DNA from: Rugosimonospora sp040255525
GTDB taxonomy: Bacteria > Actinomycetota > Actinomycetes > Mycobacteriales > Micromonosporaceae
Direction of reading: 5' to 3'
Length of the DNA stretch: 64,000 nt
Assembly (NCBI GenBank): GCA_040255525.1
Contig: JBDZVD010000003.1
Coordinates: 70,564 to 134,563, forward strand
Shown: positions 28,069 through 36,621 of the stretch, piece after piece
How the letters are laid out: every line of letters begins with the position of its first letter
Position numbering within the stretch: position 1 is the stretch's first letter
Position numbers and translations under genes: made by a program
The notes under the pieces: model-generated
The model's database searches: none
What the model was told of the DNA's origin: nothing
Seen by the model: the letters and a program-made list of their open reading frames with translations, nothing else

Positions 28069-28105
28069 ACCGCGCCGGTAGCCGTGACACGGCTACCGGC
28101 GCGGT
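28069..28105 (+). terminator. Hairpin between P450 and unbV
   Basis: ACCGCGCCGGTAGCCG (28069-28084) and CGGCTACCGGCGCGGT (28090-28105) form a perfect 16-bp stem with loop TGACA, starting 11 bp after the P450 stop. No T tract follows. It may attenuate or end the PKSE transcript, leaving 28106-28299 for a separate unbV-unbU promoter. Confidence 0.7.
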
Positions 28106-28299
28106 CCACTGTCTACTTCGGACCAATACCAGTTCGCGATACAGCATGGATTGAGAAGACTCCGACGCGCCGCGTCATCGACGATATGGACGACCGCGAA
28201 CTGTGTCCCATACCGGTCCGGTCACGTCATCCGCGCAATCTGGACCGATACGTGCGTACCCGTCCGCGGATGCCGCACCGCCACGTGAAGGGGGAACCG

Positions 28300-30279
28300 T
28301 TGCACTCGCAACCCGCCGGACTTCCGCGCAGGCTGTTGCCGGCCATCTTCGTCATCGTCCTGGCCGTCGCGCTGTTCATCGCCGCACAGCCCTCGTCGGC
28401 CTCGACCGCTCAACGCTCCGCGGTCGCGTCGCACTACCACTTCACCGAGCTGCCCATCGCCATGCCACCGGGATTGGCACAGCACACCGTGCGGCGGGTG
28501 AACAAGGACTATGAGCAGATCCGTTCCTGGATCTCCTCGGTCGGCGCCGCGGTCGCGATGAACGACCTGACCGGGGCCGGCGTCGCTCAGGACCTGTGCC
28601 TGGTCGACACGCGCAGCGACTCGGTCATCGTCACCCCGGTACCGGGCACCGGCAGCCGCTACGCGCCGTTCGTGCTGGACGCGGCCCCGCTGCCGATGGG
28701 GCCCGGAGTCGCCCCGATGGGCTGCGTGCCCGGCGACTACAACCAGGACGGCCGGATGGATCTGCTGGTCTACTACTGGGGACGCACCCCGATCGTGTTC
28801 CTGCACCGGGCGGTGGCGTCGACGTCGCTTCGCAACGACAGCTACCTGCCCACCGAACTGGTACCCCAGGCACCCGCGCCGGACCACTCGTACCACGGAC
28901 CGCTGTGGAACAGCAACGCGGTCGCGGTGGCCGACTTCGACGGCGACGGGCATCCCGACATCGGCGTCTTCAACTACTTCCCGGACAGCCCGGTGCTCGA
29001 CCCGGACGCGCCGGCGACCGTACGGATGAACCACTCGCTGTCGAAGGCGCAGAACGGCGGCGGTGCGCACATCCTGCGGTGGATCGGAGCCACCGGGGGC
29101 GACCGGCCGTCGGTGCGGTACCAGGAGGCGCCCGGCGCCATCGACCCGACGGTCGCCAGCGGCTGGACGCTCGGCGCCGGCTCCGCCGACCTCGACGGCG
29201 ACCTGCTGCCCGAGCTGTACCTGGCCAACGACTTCGGCAACGACCACCTGTTCCACAACGTGTCGACGCCCGGACACATCGCGTTCGCCCTGCTGCGCGG
29301 GCGCCGTGGCGCGCTCACCCCGAAGTCGATGGTTCTCGGCAACGACTCGTTCAAGGGCATGTCCATCGACTTCGGCGACCTCGGCCGTACCGGCAAGTTC
29401 GACATGTTCGTCAGCAACATCACCACCTCGTGGGGCCTCGAGGAGAGCAACTTCGTGTGGATGAACAACGCCTCCTCCCCGCAGGCGGCGAAGACCAAGA
29501 TGGACATGGGCACCGCACCCTTCGACCAGAAGGCGGCGGACCTCAACATGGCGTTCACCGGCTGGGGCTGGGACTCGAAGATGGCCGACTTCGACAACAG
29601 CGGCTACCCGGCGGTGGTGCAGGCGGACGGGTTCATCAAGGGCACCATCAACCGGTGGAACTGGCTGCAGGAGCTGGCCATGAGCAACGACCTGATGCTG
29701 GAAAACCCGGGGATGTGGCCGAAGGCGCAGCCGGGAGACGACATCGCCGGTGATCAGCGCCTGGCGTTCTGGGCCCGGCAGGGCAACGGCAAGTACACGA
29801 ACATCAGCAAGGACCTGAACCTCGATGTGCCGACGCCGACGCGGGGAGTCGCGGTCGGCGACGCCGACGGTGACGGCGGCCAGGACTTCGCCGTCGCCAG
29901 GCAGTGGGCGGCACCGGCCTACTACCACAACGACAGCCCGAACCGGGCAGCCTTCCTCGGGCTGCGGCTCTACCGGCCGGCGCTCGACGCGGCCGCGGAC
30001 ACCGGCGTGCCCGGCTCGCCCGCCTACGGCGCCCAGGTGCTCATCACCACCGCCGACGGACACCACCAGATCTCCCAACTGGACGGTGGCGGCGGCCACA
30101 GCGGCAAGCGCAGCTTCGACGTCTTCTTCGGGCTGGGCGCGGCCGGCGACAAGCCGGTGTCCGCGGCGCTGAGCTGGCGGGACCTCACCGGGACCGTCCA
30201 CCACCAGACCCTCGACCTGACCCAGGGGTGGCATGACGTCATGCTCACCACGCACGCGGCGGAGGTGCCGGCACGATGA
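28300..30279 (+). CDS. unbV: UnbV enediyne protein (FG-GAP/VCBS repeats, UnbV_ASPIC domain)
   Basis: This 659-residue exported protein has a basic N-terminus and a hydrophobic signal segment (LPRRLLPAIFVIVLAVALFI) ending near a SSAST cleavage region. The mature part holds FG-GAP/VCBS-like Asp-rich repeats (DFDGDGHPDIG, DLDGDLLPELYLAND, DADGDGGQDFAV) and ends with the UnbV_ASPIC domain (AYGAQVLITTADG, LDGGGGHSG). A TTG at 28300 is the best start: AAGGGGGA lies 4-5 nt upstream, and it puts the signal peptide at the N-terminus. ATG at 28270 lacks a ribosome site. It is coupled to unbU by ATGA. The family is conserved in enediyne cassettes; function is unsettled. Confidence 0.93.
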   Translation: MHSQPAGLPRRLLPAIFVIVLAVALFIAAQPSSASTAQRSAVASHYHFTELPIAMPPGLAQHTVRRVNKDYEQIRSWISSVGAAVAMNDLTGAGVAQDLCLVDTRSDSVIVTPVPGTGSRYAPFVLDAAPLPMGPGVAPMGCVPGDYNQDGRMDLLVYYWGRTPIVFLHRAVASTSLRNDSYLPTELVPQAPAPDHSYHGPLWNSNAVAVADFDGDGHPDIGVFNYFPDSPVLDPDAPATVRMNHSLSKAQNGGGAHILRWIGATGGDRPSVRYQEAPGAIDPTVASGWTLGAGSADLDGDLLPELYLANDFGNDHLFHNVSTPGHIAFALLRGRRGALTPKSMVLGNDSFKGMSIDFGDLGRTGKFDMFVSNITTSWGLEESNFVWMNNASSPQAAKTKMDMGTAPFDQKAADLNMAFTGWGWDSKMADFDNSGYPAVVQADGFIKGTINRWNWLQELAMSNDLMLENPGMWPKAQPGDDIAGDQRLAFWARQGNGKYTNISKDLNLDVPTPTRGVAVGDADGDGGQDFAVARQWAAPAYYHNDSPNRAAFLGLRLYRPALDAAADTGVPGSPAYGAQVLITTADGHHQISQLDGGGGHSGKRSFDVFFGLGAAGDKPVSAALSWRDLTGTVHHQTLDLTQGWHDVMLTTHAAEVPAR

Positions 30280-31277
30280 CCGACGTTCGACAGGAACAGG
30301 CGGTGCATGCTGGCGCCGTAGCGCTCAACGGTGCGCCGGCGCGCGGCGCGGATGTCGCCGCGCCCGCGGCCCGGCCCGCCGTGCCGCGGGTCGACCGCAA
30401 GGACCCCCGCTATCTCGCGCTGCGCAACTTCGCCATCTCGATGAGCATCTTCAACGTCCTCGGGTACACGGTGCTCGGTTTCGAACAGCCGTGGACCTGG
30501 CCGCTGTTCTCCCTCGCGGTCGGGTACCCGCTGGAGATCGCCATCGAGGCGATCGCGGCATGGTCGGGGCGTCGCCGGCCGGCGTACGCCGGCAACGGGG
30601 TCTGGGGCCTCTACACGTTCCTGCTACCGGCACACATCACCGCGCTCGCCTGCAACATGCTGCTCTACGCCAACACCCGGTACTGGCCGATCGCGTTCGC
30701 CGTCGTAGTGGCGATCGGTCAGAAGGCCGTGCTGCGCGCACCGATCAAGGGCAAGCTGCGGCACTTCATGAACCCGTCGAACTTCGGCATCACGCTGACC
30801 CTGCTGGCCTTCTCGTGGGTGAACATCGCGCCGCCGTACCACTTCACCGAGAACGTGCCGGACGTGTTCCGGATGATGGTCCCGCTGATCGTCGCGTCCG
30901 CGGGTACGGTGCTGAACACCATGCTGACGAAGAAGGTCATGCTGATCGTCGGCTGGGTCGGTGGTTTCGCGATCCAGGCCCTCATCCGGCACTTCGTGTG
31001 GGACGTGGCGCTGTGGGCGGCGCTCGGCCCGATGACCGGTGTCGCGTTCGTGCTGTTCACGAACTACATGATCACCGACCCGGGCACCTCGCCGTCGGGC
31101 CGGGGCTCGATGTTCATGTTCGGCGCCTCGGTGGCCGCCGTGTACGGCGTACTCATGCTGTTCAATGTCGTCTACACGCTGTTCTTCGCAGTGACCATTG
31201 TCTGCTTGATCCGCGGCCTGTACTGGTGGGCCAAATGGCTTTTCCAACGCCGGCGGAGCACGGTCGCCATCGCGTGA
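30276..31277 (+). CDS. unbU: UnbU enediyne membrane protein (RnfD-like)
   Basis: This 333-residue integral membrane protein is related to RnfD/NqrB-type subunits and is found in nearly all enediyne cassettes. About nine or ten hydrophobic spans are visible from residue 47 on, with the conserved stretch HFMNPSNFGITLTLLAFSW and, later, TDPGTSPSGRGSMFMFG. The start ATG overlaps the unbV stop. A soluble N-terminus of about 45 residues precedes the first span. RnfD-like relatives bind flavin covalently; whether UnbU does cannot be told here. Proposed roles include electron transfer or transport in warhead biosynthesis. It is the last gene of the operon. Confidence 0.95.
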   Translation: MTDVRQEQAVHAGAVALNGAPARGADVAAPAARPAVPRVDRKDPRYLALRNFAISMSIFNVLGYTVLGFEQPWTWPLFSLAVGYPLEIAIEAIAAWSGRRRPAYAGNGVWGLYTFLLPAHITALACNMLLYANTRYWPIAFAVVVAIGQKAVLRAPIKGKLRHFMNPSNFGITLTLLAFSWVNIAPPYHFTENVPDVFRMMVPLIVASAGTVLNTMLTKKVMLIVGWVGGFAIQALIRHFVWDVALWAALGPMTGVAFVLFTNYMITDPGTSPSGRGSMFMFGASVAAVYGVLMLFNVVYTLFFAVTIVCLIRGLYWWAKWLFQRRRSTVAIA

Positions 31278-32241
31278 GAGAAATGAATGTCGGCAATTGT
31301 GCCGGAGGGGTTACCACCCCTCCGGCGCAATTTTTCGTCGCCACCGACGAACGCTTGTCTTCGACGTTCAACCGCCGGCCATTGCGGCGGGACGCGGGCC
31401 GCTCGGCCGTGCCCCGTCGCGGCGGCCGCCGTCTCACCTGCCGCATCAGCCTGCAAGCACAGGCTCGCCCGGCACGGCGTCACCCGAGCAGGACCCGCGC
31501 CGGCAGCCACTCGCACCGGACCATCTCACCGATAGTAATCAATGTTGTGCAATGCAACGGGATCAGCTACCGTTGTCCGCGTAAAAGGCGCGGAGCCACA
31601 GCCCGACGACACCAAATGATCGACCCCGACGAGCATATCCGTCCCCTCGCGAATGGCCGACGATCCGATGTCTTTCGCCAAGCCGCGCTTAGCACCGGTC
31701 AACCAGTCGCCCCGGCTCGGCCGCCACCACCTGGCCGAGGGGTCGTGACCGCGCCGGCCGACCCCCCGACCGGATCACCGGTCCGCTCCGGTCGTCGCGA
31801 CACCGGTCGACCCTCCACGCGACCAGGATCCTCAGCCACGCCGCTGTCCGGCGCGCAGCGCCGGCGCCCGCACAGGCGTCGCGCGCACGGTGCTCGCGGA
31901 CGGAACGTTCGCCCACCGGGCCTCCCCGCGGATCCACGGTCCGGCGCGTCCCCGCGCTCGCCCGGTGAACAGGTTTGGTTGGGCGGCCCGGGTGGCGCGG
32001 GTGGCGGTGGCCGGCACGCGAACACGCTCCGCCGGTCCGGGCGGCTGCCCACGAGCGGGACCGGCCGCGTGGGCGCGGATGACGCCTATCATCCACTGTG
32101 GATGGACGGCCCGAGGCCGGTCGCACGATCAACCCGTCATGATCTCGTACTTCCTACCGGCTTCCGGTCGGATAGTGCCGAAATGACGGGCATCCCGTAC
32201 AGTGATCGAAAATCTCCGGCGCAGACGGGGGCAAAGGCTTG
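31278..32241. other. 964-bp intergenic region after the warhead operon
   Basis: Apart from the terminator at 31295-31335 no gene was recognised. The segment 31540-31600 is AT-richer and contains GTTGTGCAATGCAAC, a partial palindrome, followed by a possible promoter for the MerR gene; the distance to its ATG (about 640 bp) is long. The interval 31640-32200 has open frames on several strands without ribosome sites or family likeness and may be a decayed gene or a long leader. Confidence 0.5.
31295..31335 (+). terminator. Rho-independent terminator of the warhead operon
   Basis: AATTGTGCCGGAGGGG (31295-31310) pairs with CCCCTCCGGCGCAATT (31317-31332), a 16-bp stem with one G-U pair and a TTACCA loop, followed by TTTTT to 31335. 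It starts 17 bp after the unbU stop. It is the clearest canonical terminator in the window. Confidence 0.93.
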
Positions 32242-32886
32242 ATGCGGATTTCGGACCTCAGCCGACAGAGCGGTGTCCCGGTAGCCACGATCAAGTTCTA
32301 TCTGCGCGAGCGCCTGCTGCCCCCCGGCCAATCGACCGGCCGCAACCAGGCCGTGTACGGCGAGAAGCACCTGCGCAGGCTGCTGCTGATCAGAGCGTTC
32401 ACCAACATCGGCCAGCTGGACCTGACCTCCGTGCGCGAGCTGCTGACGGCCATCGAGAGTGATGGTCTACCGTTGCCGGCCGTCCTCGAGATCGTCGGCC
32501 GGGTGCTCAGCTTCCCGCAGGACACCATGCTTGGTCCGGCCGACGACGACACGAACGCGCGCAACGACGTCGACGCCTTCATCGACCAGCTCGGCTGGCA
32601 CGTGGAGCCGGACGCGGTCAGCCGCGAGCAGCTGATCGCGGTGATCACGGCGCTGCGACGACTGGGGTGCGGCTGCGCGATGGATTTCTTCACCCCGCAG
32701 GCCGAGGCCGCGTCGCGGCTCGCGGAGCAGGAACTGGACCTGCTCTCACCCGAGGCTCTGGACCGCGGGGCCGCCGTCGCGCGCGGTGTGCTGCTGGAGG
32801 TTGCGCTCACCACGCTGCGCCGGATGGCCCAGCAGCACCACGTGGCCCTCAGGTACGGGCACGTCGGCGCGGGCCAGCCGTCGTGA
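32242..32886 (+). CDS. MerR-family transcriptional regulator, cluster-linked
   Basis: This 214-residue regulator has an N-terminal MerR helix-turn-helix (MRISDLSRQSGVPVATIKFY, then LRERLLPPGQSTGRNQAVYG) and coiled-coil dimerisation helix, plus a helical effector domain with an unusual CGC (LGCGCAMD) near residue 140 that might bind a ligand or metal. The start is ATG at 32242 with only a weak GGGGGCAAAGG upstream. It resembles the MerR at 9969-10673. Its position between the warhead operon and the tailoring genes suggests control of the cluster, possibly by the product. Confidence 0.87.
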   Translation: MRISDLSRQSGVPVATIKFYLRERLLPPGQSTGRNQAVYGEKHLRRLLLIRAFTNIGQLDLTSVRELLTAIESDGLPLPAVLEIVGRVLSFPQDTMLGPADDDTNARNDVDAFIDQLGWHVEPDAVSREQLIAVITALRRLGCGCAMDFFTPQAEAASRLAEQELDLLSPEALDRGAAVARGVLLEVALTTLRRMAQQHHVALRYGHVGAGQPS

Positions 32887-32931
32887 CCACGACTGCGTCG
32901 AGCCGTCCCCGAAACCCGCCGGCGGTCGAAC

Positions 32932-32975
32932 AGTCGCCGGTCGGCGCGGCTGGGCAGCCACGCCGACCGGCGACT
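32932..32975. terminator. Bidirectional hairpin between convergent genes
   Basis: AGTCGCCGGTCGGCG (32932-32946) and CGCCGACCGGCGACT (32961-32975) make a perfect 15-bp stem with a 14-nt loop that can itself pair (GGCT/AGCC). It fills the gap between the MerR gene and the convergent flavoenzyme gene. Confidence 0.8.
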
Positions 32976-32988
32976 TCGTACCGGGTAG

Positions 32989-34176
32989 TCACACGTACAT
33001 CGTGTTGGGCTCCAGGCCGCACAGCACCCGCCCGTACAGCTCCAGGTTGGTGTTCGGGTGCATCAGGGCGTGCAGGTTGAGCGCCTGGATGTCCCGCTCG
33101 ATCCGCTGGATCGGGACGTCGGAGTAGAGCGAGGACCCGCCGCTGGCCGTGTTGAGCACGTCCACGGCCTCCTTGGCCAGGCTGAACACCCGACCGAGTG
33201 CGGCACGGGCGCCGACCCGGTCGAGCAGCGTCCACGGCTGCCGTTCGGCGGCCTTCGCGTCCAGGGTGGTGGCCAGCCGCCGGGCGTGGAACTCGGCCTC
33301 ATCGATCTTGAGGGTGGCCTCGGCAAGCTGAAGATGGGTCAACGGCGCCTGCTGCTGGGCGGCGTAGTCGGTGTAGGTGATCTTACGGTTGGGCATCCGC
33401 TCCCGAAAGTCCTGCAGGGCGGCCTGTGCCAGCCCCACCGCGGTACCCGTGAAGGACGCGCAGCCAGTGGCCATCATCGGCGACCGGAACATCGGCGAGT
33501 CCGCGTTGCGCTCCGACGCGTACTGGCCCTGCAGGATGGCGACCATCGGAAGGACCCGCTCGGCGGGGATGAACAGATCCCGAGCCACCGTACTGACGCT
33601 GCCGGTACCGCGCAGCCCCGCCGTGTACCAGTCGTCCACGATCTCCAGATCCGACATCGGCACCAGGGCCATCACCGGCCACTGGCTGGAGCCATCCGGC
33701 GTGGGCGCCATGGCGAGGACCAGCTGCCAGTGGCTGTGCAGCGCCCCGCTGATGAACCGCCACTTGCCGCTGACCACGATGCCGCCGTCGTGCGGCTGCG
33801 CCACGGCGGTCGGGCTGAGCACTCCGCACACCCGGACATCCGGGTTGGCGAACACCTCGTCCTGCACCTGGTCCGGGTACAGGCCGGCCAGCCAGGCACA
33901 CATTGACCACACCGCGGTGTTCCACGCGGCCGCCCCGTCCCCGAGGGCGATCGACGCGATGGTCCGCCCCATGGTGGTCGCCTCGACCTCGTACCCACCG
34001 TAATGGGCGGGCGTCCTCATCCTGAAGACGCCCGCGCCGGTGAGCGCCTCGATGGTCTCCTCGTGCAGGCGCCGGTTCTCGTCGCTCCACAGCGCGTGCG
34101 AACGTAGGACCGGCACCACGTCTGACACGCGGTTCACGATGTCCGCGCGGGACTGGGGTGGAGTGGTTAGTGTCAT
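32989..34176 (-). CDS. Acyl-CoA-dehydrogenase-like flavin monooxygenase (HsaA/group D type)
   Basis: This 395-residue flavoenzyme has the acyl-CoA dehydrogenase fold. The N-terminal helical domain (about 10-115), a middle beta-domain with VVSGKWRFISGALHSHWQLV, and the C-terminal helical domain ending in RDIQALNLHALMHPNTNLEL are visible. This C-terminal signature is typical of FADH2/FMNH2-dependent hydroxylases such as HsaA rather than true dehydrogenases. ATG at 34176 has GGAGG 6 nt upstream. The flavin reductase at 26112-26699 is a natural partner. It probably hydroxylates an aromatic or carrier-bound intermediate of the side group or warhead; the substrate is unknown. Confidence 0.85.
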   Translation of the reverse strand: MTLTTPPQSRADIVNRVSDVVPVLRSHALWSDENRRLHEETIEALTGAGVFRMRTPAHYGGYEVEATTMGRTIASIALGDGAAAWNTAVWSMCAWLAGLYPDQVQDEVFANPDVRVCGVLSPTAVAQPHDGGIVVSGKWRFISGALHSHWQLVLAMAPTPDGSSQWPVMALVPMSDLEIVDDWYTAGLRGTGSVSTVARDLFIPAERVLPMVAILQGQYASERNADSPMFRSPMMATGCASFTGTAVGLAQAALQDFRERMPNRKITYTDYAAQQQAPLTHLQLAEATLKIDEAEFHARRLATTLDAKAAERQPWTLLDRVGARAALGRVFSLAKEAVDVLNTASGGSSLYSDVPIQRIERDIQALNLHALMHPNTNLELYGRVLCGLEPNTMYV

Positions 34177-34505
34177 GTCCATCCTCCGGGCGATGCTGAT
34201 CGTGGGGTGTCGGCCGCCGAGCGCCAGAAACTCGCTGGCCCGCGACGCCGCCTCGGCCGCGCCGCTACGCATGGAGAAGCATCACACCGGGCCCCGCCGG
34301 CGGCACCTTCCAACGTGCGATCTTCAACGCGGGCCGCTCCGCGCTCGCCCCACGAAGTCCGAACGGCCGGCCGGTCGGCGGCGGCCCGGCGGGAGAGCAC
34401 CGAGAGAGAAGACCGGCCCCGCCGCGCCCCCGCATGCTCGTACTGCGGCGATGCCGGCTCGCCGCTGTCCAGAGACGACGACGCTTGCGTCAGAAGGGTG
34501 GATCC
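34177..34505. other. Divergent intergenic region
   Basis: 329 bp between the leftward flavoenzyme and the rightward DinB-like gene. It must carry both promoters. I see no clear palindrome or -35/-10 pair and no small gene. Confidence 0.5.
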
Positions 34506-35309
34506 GTGACAGAGCACCCGAATGTGGTCGCTGACTTCGCGGCCGAGGGCGACGCCATCGAGCGGCTGGTCGCTCCTCTTCCAGCAGCGAGCTGGTCGCT
34601 GCCCACGCCGGCACCGGGCTGGACGATCGCCCATCAGATCGCGCACCTGGCGGCCACGTTCCGCATGGCCACCCTGGCGGCCTCCGACGCGGACACCTTC
34701 GCGGCCCTCACCTCCCGCCTCTCCCCGGATTTCAACGCGAATGTGGACCGCGCCCTCGCCGATTACCTGGCGGAGCGGCCGGAGGTGCTGCTGGGCCGGT
34801 GGCGCGACGAACGGGCGGCCTCGGCCCGCGCGCTCGCCGCGCTGCCACCGGATCGGCTGGTGCCGTGGCTGGTCCGGCCGATCCCGGTGGCGATGCTCGC
34901 CGCGGCCGGGATGATGGAGCTGTTCGGGCACGGCCAGGACATCGCGGACGCGCTCGGCGAGCGCCGTGAGTACACCGACCGGCTCGGGCACATCGTCGCC
35001 TTCGCGGTACGCACCTGGGACTTCGGGTACCTGTCGCGCGGGCTGACCCCGCCGGAGGTCACCTTCCGGTTCGAGCTGACCGCCCCATCCGGGACGCTCT
35101 GGCAGTTCGGGCCGGCCGATGCGCCGCAGCGGGTCACCGGGCCGGCGGTCGACTTCTGCCTGCTGGTCACCCGCCGGCGCCACCGCGACGACCTGGCGCT
35201 TGCCGCGACCGGCGAAGAGGCCGACCACTGGCTCGACATCGCCCAGGCATACCGGGGACCGGCCGGCGCCGGGCGCAGACCCGGTCAGTTCGCCGCGCCG
35301 GCCCGCTGA
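34506..35309 (+). CDS. DinB-like maleylpyruvate-isomerase-type protein (TIGR03084-like)
   Basis: This 267-residue protein begins with an MDMPI_N/DinB-like four-helix metal-binding domain: ALPPAASW-type lead, PGWTIAHQIAHLAATFRMAT with a His pair, and later MELFGHGQDIADALG, whose His completes the usual metal site. The C-terminal half (about 180-267) is a smaller alpha/beta domain. Such proteins use mycothiol or a divalent metal in thiol chemistry. GTG at 34506 has GGGTGG upstream; an upstream in-frame ATG adds only Arg-rich sequence. In this context it may act on an epoxide, quinone or conjugate; this is inference. Confidence 0.8.
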   Translation: MTEHPNVVADFAAEGDAIERLVAPLPAASWSLPTPAPGWTIAHQIAHLAATFRMATLAASDADTFAALTSRLSPDFNANVDRALADYLAERPEVLLGRWRDERAASARALAALPPDRLVPWLVRPIPVAMLAAAGMMELFGHGQDIADALGERREYTDRLGHIVAFAVRTWDFGYLSRGLTPPEVTFRFELTAPSGTLWQFGPADAPQRVTGPAVDFCLLVTRRRHRDDLALAATGEEADHWLDIAQAYRGPAGAGRRPGQFAAPAR

Positions 35310-35338
35310 GCCGGCCGCCGCGCCGGCTCCGCACGACT

Positions 35339-35383
35339 CGGCGACGGTACGCGGGCGGCTGCCCCGCCTGCGTACCGTCGCCG
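35339..35383. terminator. Bidirectional hairpin between convergent genes
   Basis: A 20-bp stem with a single G-U pair: the left arm, 35339-35358, contains CGGCGACGGTACGC and pairs with GCGTACCGTCGCCG in the right arm, 35364-35383. The loop is 5 nt. It lies between the DinB-like gene and the SgcJ-like gene. Confidence 0.85.
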
Positions 35384-35403
35384 GATGCGTACCGGACGGC
35401 CGG

Positions 35404-35829
35404 TCAGCCGACCGGGTCGCGCGGGCAGTTCTGGTACACCGCGATGCGCCACTGCCCGTCGCGCTTGACCAGAACCCATGACGCCCGGATCGCGTCGCTG
35501 TCGGACAGCTCGGTCTCTCCCGGTTGCAGGACACCGCCCACGGTCAGCAGGACGGCGGCGCCACCGGCCAACGGCTTGAGGCCGATCGGTTGGCCGGTCA
35601 CCGTCGTGCCCCGGTACACGCCCCGATAGGCGGCCGCCATGAAGTCGCGGATCTGCTCCCGACCGCTGTGATAGGTACCGGGTAGGATCATCGTCCCGTC
35701 CTCGACGAACAGGTCGGCGAACGCGTCCGCGTCGTGCGCGGCCCAGGCCGCGACCATGCGCGCCGGTAGGGCGGAGATCTGCTCCTGGTCGCTCGCGACC
35801 GATCCCGCGGCGGACTGTGTGGTCGTCAT
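35404..35829 (-). CDS. SgcJ/EcaC-family protein (SnoaL-like, NTF2 fold)
   Basis: This 141-residue small protein has the cone-shaped SnoaL/NTF2-like fold (DUF4440). Segments typical of the SgcJ group are AAWAAHDADAFADLFVEDGT, SGREQIRDFMAAAYRGVYRG and a C-terminal WVLVKRDGQWRIAVYQNCPR. SgcJ and its homologues occur in nine-membered enediyne clusters and act with the PKSE/TE in forming the correct polyene product in C-1027-type pathways. ATG at 35829 has GGGAG upstream. It is divergent from the DUF5987-GMC pair. This gene is one of the best pointers to a nine-membered warhead. Confidence 0.88.
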   Translation of the reverse strand: MTTTQSAAGSVASDQEQISALPARMVAAWAAHDADAFADLFVEDGTMILPGTYHSGREQIRDFMAAAYRGVYRGTTVTGQPIGLKPLAGGAAVLLTVGGVLQPGETELSDSDAIRASWVLVKRDGQWRIAVYQNCPRDPVG

Positions 35830-36051
35830 CCTCACTCCCACTCTCGCTGCAACTGCCGGAAATAGCCGTCTGAAGGCCGGAAGGCGAATGACGATCCGGC
35901 CCCCTCCCATCAATCCTCGGCGGCCCCGGCAGAACTGCGCGTCTTCCAGCGTGCGGACACCGGCCCGGCGCAATGCGGGAGATGCCGGTGCACAGCCCGG
36001 CAATCGACGATGGATTCTCGGCGATTCACGGCGCAAGGAAGGGGCCGAAGA

Positions 36052-36621
36052 ATGCAACCCGACTTCACGGAATTGAATGCGATTCAGATAATGACGCTCG
36101 AGGCATTCGCCGACACCATCATTCCCGGGCAGCGCCGCGGGCCGGACGACCGGGCCGTGGCGGGCGCCGCCGAGGGCGGCGGCGCGGTCGCCTCCGGTGC
36201 TGTCACCCTCATGGCCTCCGCCGAGGGCGGCCTCGGCGGGATGCTCGAAAGCCTCGTGGACGGACTCAACGACCACGCGACCCGCTTCGCCCAACGAACC
36301 GGGATCGCGCTCGACACCGAGGTCCCGCCGTTCGTGGCGCTGCCCTTCACCCAGCGGACCGCACTGGCCTCCGAACTCCTGGCCCCCAGCAGCCCGGAGC
36401 AGGACATGTGGGTGGCGCTGGCGATGTTCAGCGTCATGGCCTGGGACACCGGGGCGTCGATGCACACGGCGGACGCCATCGCCGCCGGGCATCCCGGCCT
36501 GACCGCCATGAAGTTCATCGGGCCGGACCCCGACGGGTTGTGGAGATTCCCCGAATTCTCCTACCGGCGGCCGCTGGCCCCGATCCACCCGCACACCACA
36601 CCGTTGGGAGACCCGGCATGA
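36052..36621 (+). CDS. DUF5987-like/gluconate-dehydrogenase subunit-3-like protein
   Basis: This 189-residue protein has an N-terminal LNAIQIMTLEAFADTIIPGQ, a pattern shared by small subunits or partners of GMC oxidoreductases. The rest is helical and Ala-rich, with PPFVALPFTQRTALASELLA and a C-terminal FPEFSYRRPLAPIHP. No signal peptide or cofactor site is seen. ATG at 36052 follows AAGGAAGGGG. Its stop overlaps the GMC start (ATGA), strongly suggesting a two-subunit oxidoreductase. Confidence 0.8.
   Translation: MQPDFTELNAIQIMTLEAFADTIIPGQRRGPDDRAVAGAAEGGGAVASGAVTLMASAEGGLGGMLESLVDGLNDHATRFAQRTGIALDTEVPPFVALPFTQRTALASELLAPSSPEQDMWVALAMFSVMAWDTGASMHTADAIAAGHPGLTAMKFIGPDPDGLWRFPEFSYRRPLAPIHPHTTPLGDPA

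Noticed and set aside
28058..28299. Small coding region starting at 28057 between P450 and unbV
   Set aside because: The frame begins in the P450 stop context and crosses a perfect hairpin; the ribosome site and signal peptide support a start at 28300.
31340..32200. Possible gene in the gap after the warhead terminator
   Set aside because: Open frames on several strands but no start site, no conserved motif and atypical residue composition.
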